A stretch of 64,000 nt of DNA from Deltaproteobacteria bacterium (GTDB lineage Bacteria; SAR324; JACQKK01). The notes beneath the pieces are model-generated. The model ran no database searches and had not been told where the DNA came from. It was given only the letters and a program-made list of their open reading frames with translations. The position numbers and the translations under genes are program-made. Positions 60,415 through 64,000 of the stretch are shown in pieces. Each line of letters begins with the position of its first letter. The stretch's first letter is position 1. The stretch covers positions 186,001 to 250,000 of the forward strand of contig JAOUEW010000003.1 in the NCBI GenBank assembly GCA_029858505.1. Reading direction: 5' to 3'.

Positions 60415-61335
60415 TTACTCGGCTGCGGCTTTATCGCTGGCTTTATCGCTGGCTTTGGGGCCTTCAGACTTGGCGGCAGGCTTAGCAGCGGCTTTCTTTT
60501 GGGGCGCTCCGCCTTCCTTCCGGGGGGCATCCTTCCGGGGTTTGGCTTTGGCCTCGGCGCTAACCTCTTCGGCGTTGTCTTCGCCCTTGGCCTTCGGTCC
60601 CTTGCGGGGGGCCTGGGCATCGTCGCCCTGGGTTCTGACACGGGCCTGATAGGCCGCTTTGCCTTCCAACGCCCCGTTGGCGATGGTGTGGGCAAACAGG
60701 CGGATGGCCCGAATGGCGTCGTCGTTGCCGGGAATCACGTAATCAATGCCGTCCGGGTCGCAGTTGGTATCCACCACGGCAATGATGGGAATGCCCAGCA
60801 CCCGGGCTTCTTGGATGGCGATTTTTTCTTTTTTGCAGTCGATGATGAACACCGCTCCGGGGCGGTGGCGCATGTCTACAATGCCCCCCAGCGAAGCCTG
60901 CAGCTTCACCCGGGATTTTTCCATCCGCATGGCTTCTTTTTTAATCACGCCGGGATAGGTGCCCATCTCGCCGCGGGCTTCTTCCATTTTCTTCAGCTTG
61001 GTCACCGACTGGCGGATGGTGTTGAAGTTGGTGAGCAGCCCGCCCAGCCAGCGCTCGTTGATGAAGAACCCCCCGCAGCGCAGGGCTTCTTCTTTAATGA
61101 TCTCCCGGGCCTGCAGCTTGGTGCCCACGAACAAAATGTTTTCTCCACGGGCGGTAATGGTGCGGGCGTATTCGTAGGCCTCTTTCAGGCCCACCAGGGT
61201 TTTTTGCAAATTGATGATGTGGATGCCGTTGCGCGCCCCAAAGATATAAGGCTTCATCTTGGGATGCCACCTGCGGGTCTGGTGACCGAAGTGGACGCCG
61301 GCTTCCAAGAATTGTTTCGTTGAAACAACAGCCAT
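60415..61335 (-). CDS. rpsB: 30S ribosomal protein S2 with long basic/acidic tail
   Basis: S2 (306 aa). The core (about residues 1-232) has [38 protein letters not shown] and [30 protein letters not shown], standard for S2. After the core a tail of about 70 residues is low-complexity, rich in Lys, Ala, Glu and Asp (repeats such as [11 protein letters not shown] at the very end), whereas E. coli S2 has no such tail. A structured leader precedes the gene and an intrinsic terminator follows it. Confidence 0.95.
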   Translation of the reverse strand: MAVVSTKQFLEAGVHFGHQTRRWHPKMKPYIFGARNGIHIINLQKTLVGLKEAYEYARTITARGENILFVGTKLQAREIIKEEALRCGGFFINERWLGGLLTNFNTIRQSVTKLKKMEEARGEMGTYPGVIKKEAMRMEKSRVKLQASLGGIVDMRHRPGAVFIIDCKKEKIAIQEARVLGIPIIAVVDTNCDPDGIDYVIPGNDDAIRAIRLFAHTIANGALEGKAAYQARVRTQGDDAQAPRKGPKAKGEDNAEEVSAEAKAKPRKDAPRKEGGAPQKKAAAKPAAKSEGPKASDKASDKAAAE

Positions 61336-61388
61336 GGAAATACTCCGGTGAAAAGGGTTTTGGCTTCTTATCCCCCAGGGGGGAGTCT

Positions 61389-61418
61389 CATTCCCTCAGG
61401 CAACAGCGCCTGGGAATG
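61389..61418 (-). promoter_or_regulatory. Hairpin in the rpsB leader
   Basis: CATTCCC (61389-61395) and GGGAATG (61412-61418) pair exactly and enclose a second stem AGGC/GCCT with a 6-base loop. It lies about 55 bases before the rpsB start on the coding strand and is a candidate S2 autoregulation site; S2 autoregulation is known in enterobacteria, but this motif was not matched to a known one. Confidence 0.45.
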
Positions 61419-61696
61419 GAAAAAGGGTTTGGGTGAACCCAAGGTGGTTTCGGCGGCGGCCACGGCAAAACCCCCTGCCCTGCCGCCAACGAAAACCGCC
61501 TAAGGCTGCCTAAAACCTGGGCGCCTCCCCCAGTAAACAGACTTTCCGGGAGAAAACAGGTCCCAAGTGGGCTTAAACAATCATTTTTATCGGAAATTCC
61601 GGGGGGATGCAATGAAAAAAAATTCAGCCAAGCCCCAACCCCAAAACCCCGCCACCCATCCCTTCCCCCTCCTCTAAAATTCTTAAAAAATAACAC

Positions 61697-61725
61697 TTGA
61701 CGATAATGATTAACCTTTGTATGAA
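61697..61725 (+). promoter_or_regulatory. Sigma-70-type promoter upstream of MCP 2
   Basis: TTGACG (61697-61702) and TATGAA (61720-61725) with a 17-base spacer. It is in an A/T-rich stretch about 260 bases before the MCP start, in the right orientation. Confidence 0.6.
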
Positions 61726-61987
61726 GAGAGAAGCAACAATGTTAGCGAATGATTCTCCATCTCTTTCCGGTGGCCAGGAAAGAATGATCACATTGCGCGA
61801 AAGTTAATAATTATAACCTTTATATGACATGCTTGTTTTGCTTGGATGGACGGAAGGATGCTTCACACGCCTGAGCAGTAACATATAGATGTTTTTTATT
61901 CTTTTTTGCTTTGGATGACAGAAGGGCTAAGGCCGATTTCAGCAGTATTCACTGGGGATTCAAATCACTCCAAGGAGATGACTGACA

Positions 61988-64000
61988 ATGGAACAACCGA
62001 AACAAAACGCCATGACCGCCCGAATTACGGGCAAGCTGGGCAACCGCCTGATGGCGGCGTTTTTGGGGGTGGGGCTGCTGCCCTTCGCCATTCTGGCGGG
62101 GCTGGCCTACTGGCAGGCTTCCAGCGCCTTGGAAAGTGAGATCATCGCCAAGTTCGAGGCCATCCGCGACGACCGCAAGGCGGCCCTGGATAACAACTTT
62201 AAATCTATGTTGGGCAACGTGAAGGATTTGAAAAACAATGCCCGCACGAAAAACGGGCTCAAAATTTTCACCCCCATATTCCGCCAGGGGGTAAATAGCG
62301 GAGCCTTTCAGGCCCAGCACGCCCAAACCCTGGCTGGGATGAAAAGCTTGCAAGAAGCCCTGAATGTGTACGACATCTTTCTGATCGACCCCTCGGGGAA
62401 CGTGGTGTATACCCTGGCCAAAGAATCTGACCTGGGGCAAAACGTGGTGACGGGGCCGCTGAAAAACAGCGGCCTGGGGCGGTTGTTTCAGCACGCTAAA
62501 AAAGAAATTCACTTCGAAGACTTTGCCTATTACGAACCCTCCAAGGCCCCGGCGGCTTTCATGGGGACCCCCATCTACGACAACGGGAATTTTCTCGGGG
62601 TGGCGGCTGTGCAGGTGTCGTTGGACGGCATCAATGCCATCACCCAGGGCCGCACCGGCATGGGGGAATCAGGGGAGGTGTACTTGGTGGGGCCAGACTT
62701 TCACTTCCGCAGCGATTCGGTGCTGGACAAAGACGTGACCGTCACCAACTCCTTCAGCAAAAACATGAAGGTTGAAAGCGAGGCGGTCACCCAGGCCCTG
62801 GCGGGCAAGACCGGCGAGGTCACCACCATTGATTACCGGGGCATGGAAAACCTGACTGCCTATACTCCCATCACCATTGATGAAGTCACCTGGGCGTTGA
62901 TCGCCGAGTGTGACACCGCGGAGGCCTTCCGCCCGGTAACCATGATCATGTGGACCATTCTGGCGGTGGCCCTGGTGGGCACGGTGTTGATTATCCTGGC
63001 CGGGTTGATTTTGGCCCGCTCCATCACCACGCCCATTTTGCAGGTGAGCGACGCCATGAAGGTGGTGGCCGGAGGCGACTTCACCGCCCGGGTACACGTG
63101 AACCGCCGGGATGAAATTGGCCAACTGGCCAACGCCATCAACTCTACGGTGGGCACGCTACAAGACCTGTTCCGCCAGTTTACCGACAACGCCAAGAGCC
63201 TGGCCAGCAACTCCGAGGAACTCTCCGCCGTGGCCACCCAGCTGGCGGCCAGCACCGACGAGATGACTCACCAAGCCCAAAACGTGGCCAGCTCCACCGA
63301 GCAGATGTCGGCCAACATCAACTCCATGGCCACCGGGGTGGAAGAAATGAGCGTGAACATCAACTCGGTGTCTACCGGCGCTGAGCAGATGACCACCAAC
63401 GTGTCGAACGTGGCCAGCAGCGTGGAGGAAATGAGTTCCAGCTTCGTCCACATTTCTCAGGCCGCCAACGAGGCCGCTGGCGTGGCGAATAAGGCCCAAA
63501 CCCTGTCCAACAACGCTTCCGACACCATGAACTCCCTGGGTGTGGCGGCCAAGGAAATCGGCGAAGTGACGGAAGTCATCAAGCGCATTGCCGAACAAAC
63601 CAACCTGCTGGCCCTGAACGCCACCATCGAGGCGGCCTCGGCGGGAGACGCGGGTAAGGGCTTCGCCGTGGTGGCCAACGAAATTAAAGAGCTGGCCAAC
63701 CAATCCGCTGGCGCCGCCGAGAACATCGCCAAGAAAATCGGCGATATTCAAAAGCGCACCGATGACGCCGTGAAGGTCATCTCCAACGTCACGGGCATCA
63801 TCGGCACCATCAACGACTCGGTGGGGCTCATCACCAAGTCGGTGAACGAGCAATCCCAGGCCGCCGGAGAAATTGCCAACAACGTGGGAGAAGCCTCCAG
63901 AGTGGTGTCCAACGTGGCGGCCTCCATCGCTGAAGTCTCCAAGGGCTCCAACGATATGTCTCGCAACGCGGGGGAAGCCGCCCGTGGGGCCAACGAGATT
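61988..64000 (+). CDS. Methyl-accepting chemotaxis protein with periplasmic cache-like domain, 3'-truncated by window edge
   Basis: A chemoreceptor whose frame runs to the end of the window (671 codons visible, no stop). The start ATG follows AAGGAG by 9 bases. Order: TM1 at about residues 22-38 (LMAAFLGVGLLPFAILAGLAYW), a periplasmic region with a cache-like course (YDIFLIDPSGNVVYTL, FMGTPIYDNGNFLGVAAVQV, GESGEVYLVG), TM2 (near residue 325), HAMP (ISTPI-type SITTPILQVSD), then the signalling coil with the tip [18 protein letters not shown]. Its methylation regions are incomplete here. It is far from the main chemotaxis cluster. Confidence 0.93.
   Translation, partial: MEQPKQNAMTARITGKLGNRLMAAFLGVGLLPFAILAGLAYWQASSALESEIIAKFEAIRDDRKAALDNNFKSMLGNVKDLKNNARTKNGLKIFTPIFRQGVNSGAFQAQHAQTLAGMKSLQEALNVYDIFLIDPSGNVVYTLAKESDLGQNVVTGPLKNSGLGRLFQHAKKEIHFEDFAYYEPSKAPAAFMGTPIYDNGNFLGVAAVQVSLDGINAITQGRTGMGESGEVYLVGPDFHFRSDSVLDKDVTVTNSFSKNMKVESEAVTQALAGKTGEVTTIDYRGMENLTAYTPITIDEVTWALIAECDTAEAFRPVTMIMWTILAVALVGTVLIILAGLILARSITTPILQVSDAMKVVAGGDFTARVHVNRRDEIGQLANAINSTVGTLQDLFRQFTDNAKSLASNSEELSAVATQLAASTDEMTHQAQNVASSTEQMSANINSMATGVEEMSVNINSVSTGAEQMTTNVSNVASSVEEMSSSFVHISQAANEAAGVANKAQTLSNNASDTMNSLGVAAKEIGEVTEVIKRIAEQTNLLALNATIEAASAGDAGKGFAVVANEIKELANQSAGAAENIAKKIGDIQKRTDDAVKVISNVTGIIGTINDSVGLITKSVNEQSQAAGEIANNVGEASRVVSNVAASIAEVSKGSNDMSRNAGEAARGANEI

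Larger units (their letters stand above)
61336..61987 (+). other. Divergent intergenic region: rpsB leader and MCP promoter region
   Basis: No gene is seen in these 652 bases. The left part should be the rpsB 5' leader, with the hairpin at 61389-61418; the segment 61430-61600 is G/C-rich. The right part (61670-61900) is A/T-rich and holds the forward promoter at 61697-61725. The end contains AAGGAG, 9 bases before the MCP start. Confidence 0.6.

Overview
The window is a chromosomal segment of a flagellated, chemotactic Gram-negative bacterium. The Gram-negative reading rests on an MsbA-type lipid A flippase, a predicted outer-membrane beta-barrel, signal-peptide proteins, TatA/TatC and PcnB. 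GC content is fairly high by eye. Genes are densely packed on both strands, with many ATGA or tail-to-tail overlaps. I cannot name the taxon. An AdoCbl-dependent class II ribonucleotide reductase, a rpsB-tsf-pyrH-frr-mraY order and PilJ-type and cache-type chemoreceptors would fit a deep-branching proteobacterial or related lineage, but that is inference. No tRNA, rRNA, CRISPR array, phage or intact insertion sequence was found.

Layout. 1-8861: chemotaxis cluster, all forward: cheA (cut by the window edge), cheW, mcp, cheW, a cheD-like gene without the catalytic residues, cheR, cheB, a normal cheD, a single-domain response regulator and a CheX-type phosphatase. 9206-18486: small DUF2892 protein, proB, outer-membrane protein plus histidine phosphatase, then a reverse operon moaB / degenerate histidine kinase / msbA joined by ATGA overlaps, engB, a CPBP-type protease and yhbY, and proC. 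18517-22481: hybrid sensor kinase, OmpR-type regulator, and motA/motB (reverse) separated by a dispersed repeat. 22893-37277: glycosyltransferase, LTA-synthase-like sulfatase, scpB, a large exported WD40 protein, tatC, a DUF2157/GDYXXLXY pair, rhodanese, a Sua5/YrdC protein and a Lon-like protease. 37470-46388: TPR lipoprotein, HEAT/zinc-ribbon/TPR protein, cysteine desulfurase, small exported protein, cysM with a CysO/MoaD-type sulfur carrier, MBL-fold hydrolase, and tatA (short, reverse). 47485-56635: class II RNR, a 70-aa protein with a clear promoter and operator, pmbA/tldE, pcnB, an exported protein, coaBC. 56632-61335: reverse operon rpsB-tsf-pyrH-frr-mraY. 61988-64000: a second chemoreceptor, cut by the window edge.

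The genes form functional groups. CheA/CheW/MCP feed CheY-type output, CheR/CheB/CheD provide adaptation and CheX removes phosphate; motAB and a distant MCP belong to the same behaviour. Cysteine desulfurase, rhodanese, CysM and the CysO-like carrier form a loose sulfur-transfer group, and TatA/TatC are encoded about 15 kb apart with no tatB seen.

The most interesting observations are: the CheD pseudoenzyme beside an active CheD; the kinase-dead histidine-kinase-like protein coupled between moaB and msbA; a three-copy dispersed repeat, one copy of which splits motA from motB; a perfect 8-bp inverted-repeat operator inside a promoter for a 70-aa protein; a three-way-junction structured sequence at 40653-40723; and an intrinsic terminator plus a 4x13-bp repeat between rpsB and tsf. 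No complete new multi-gene system was identified with confidence.
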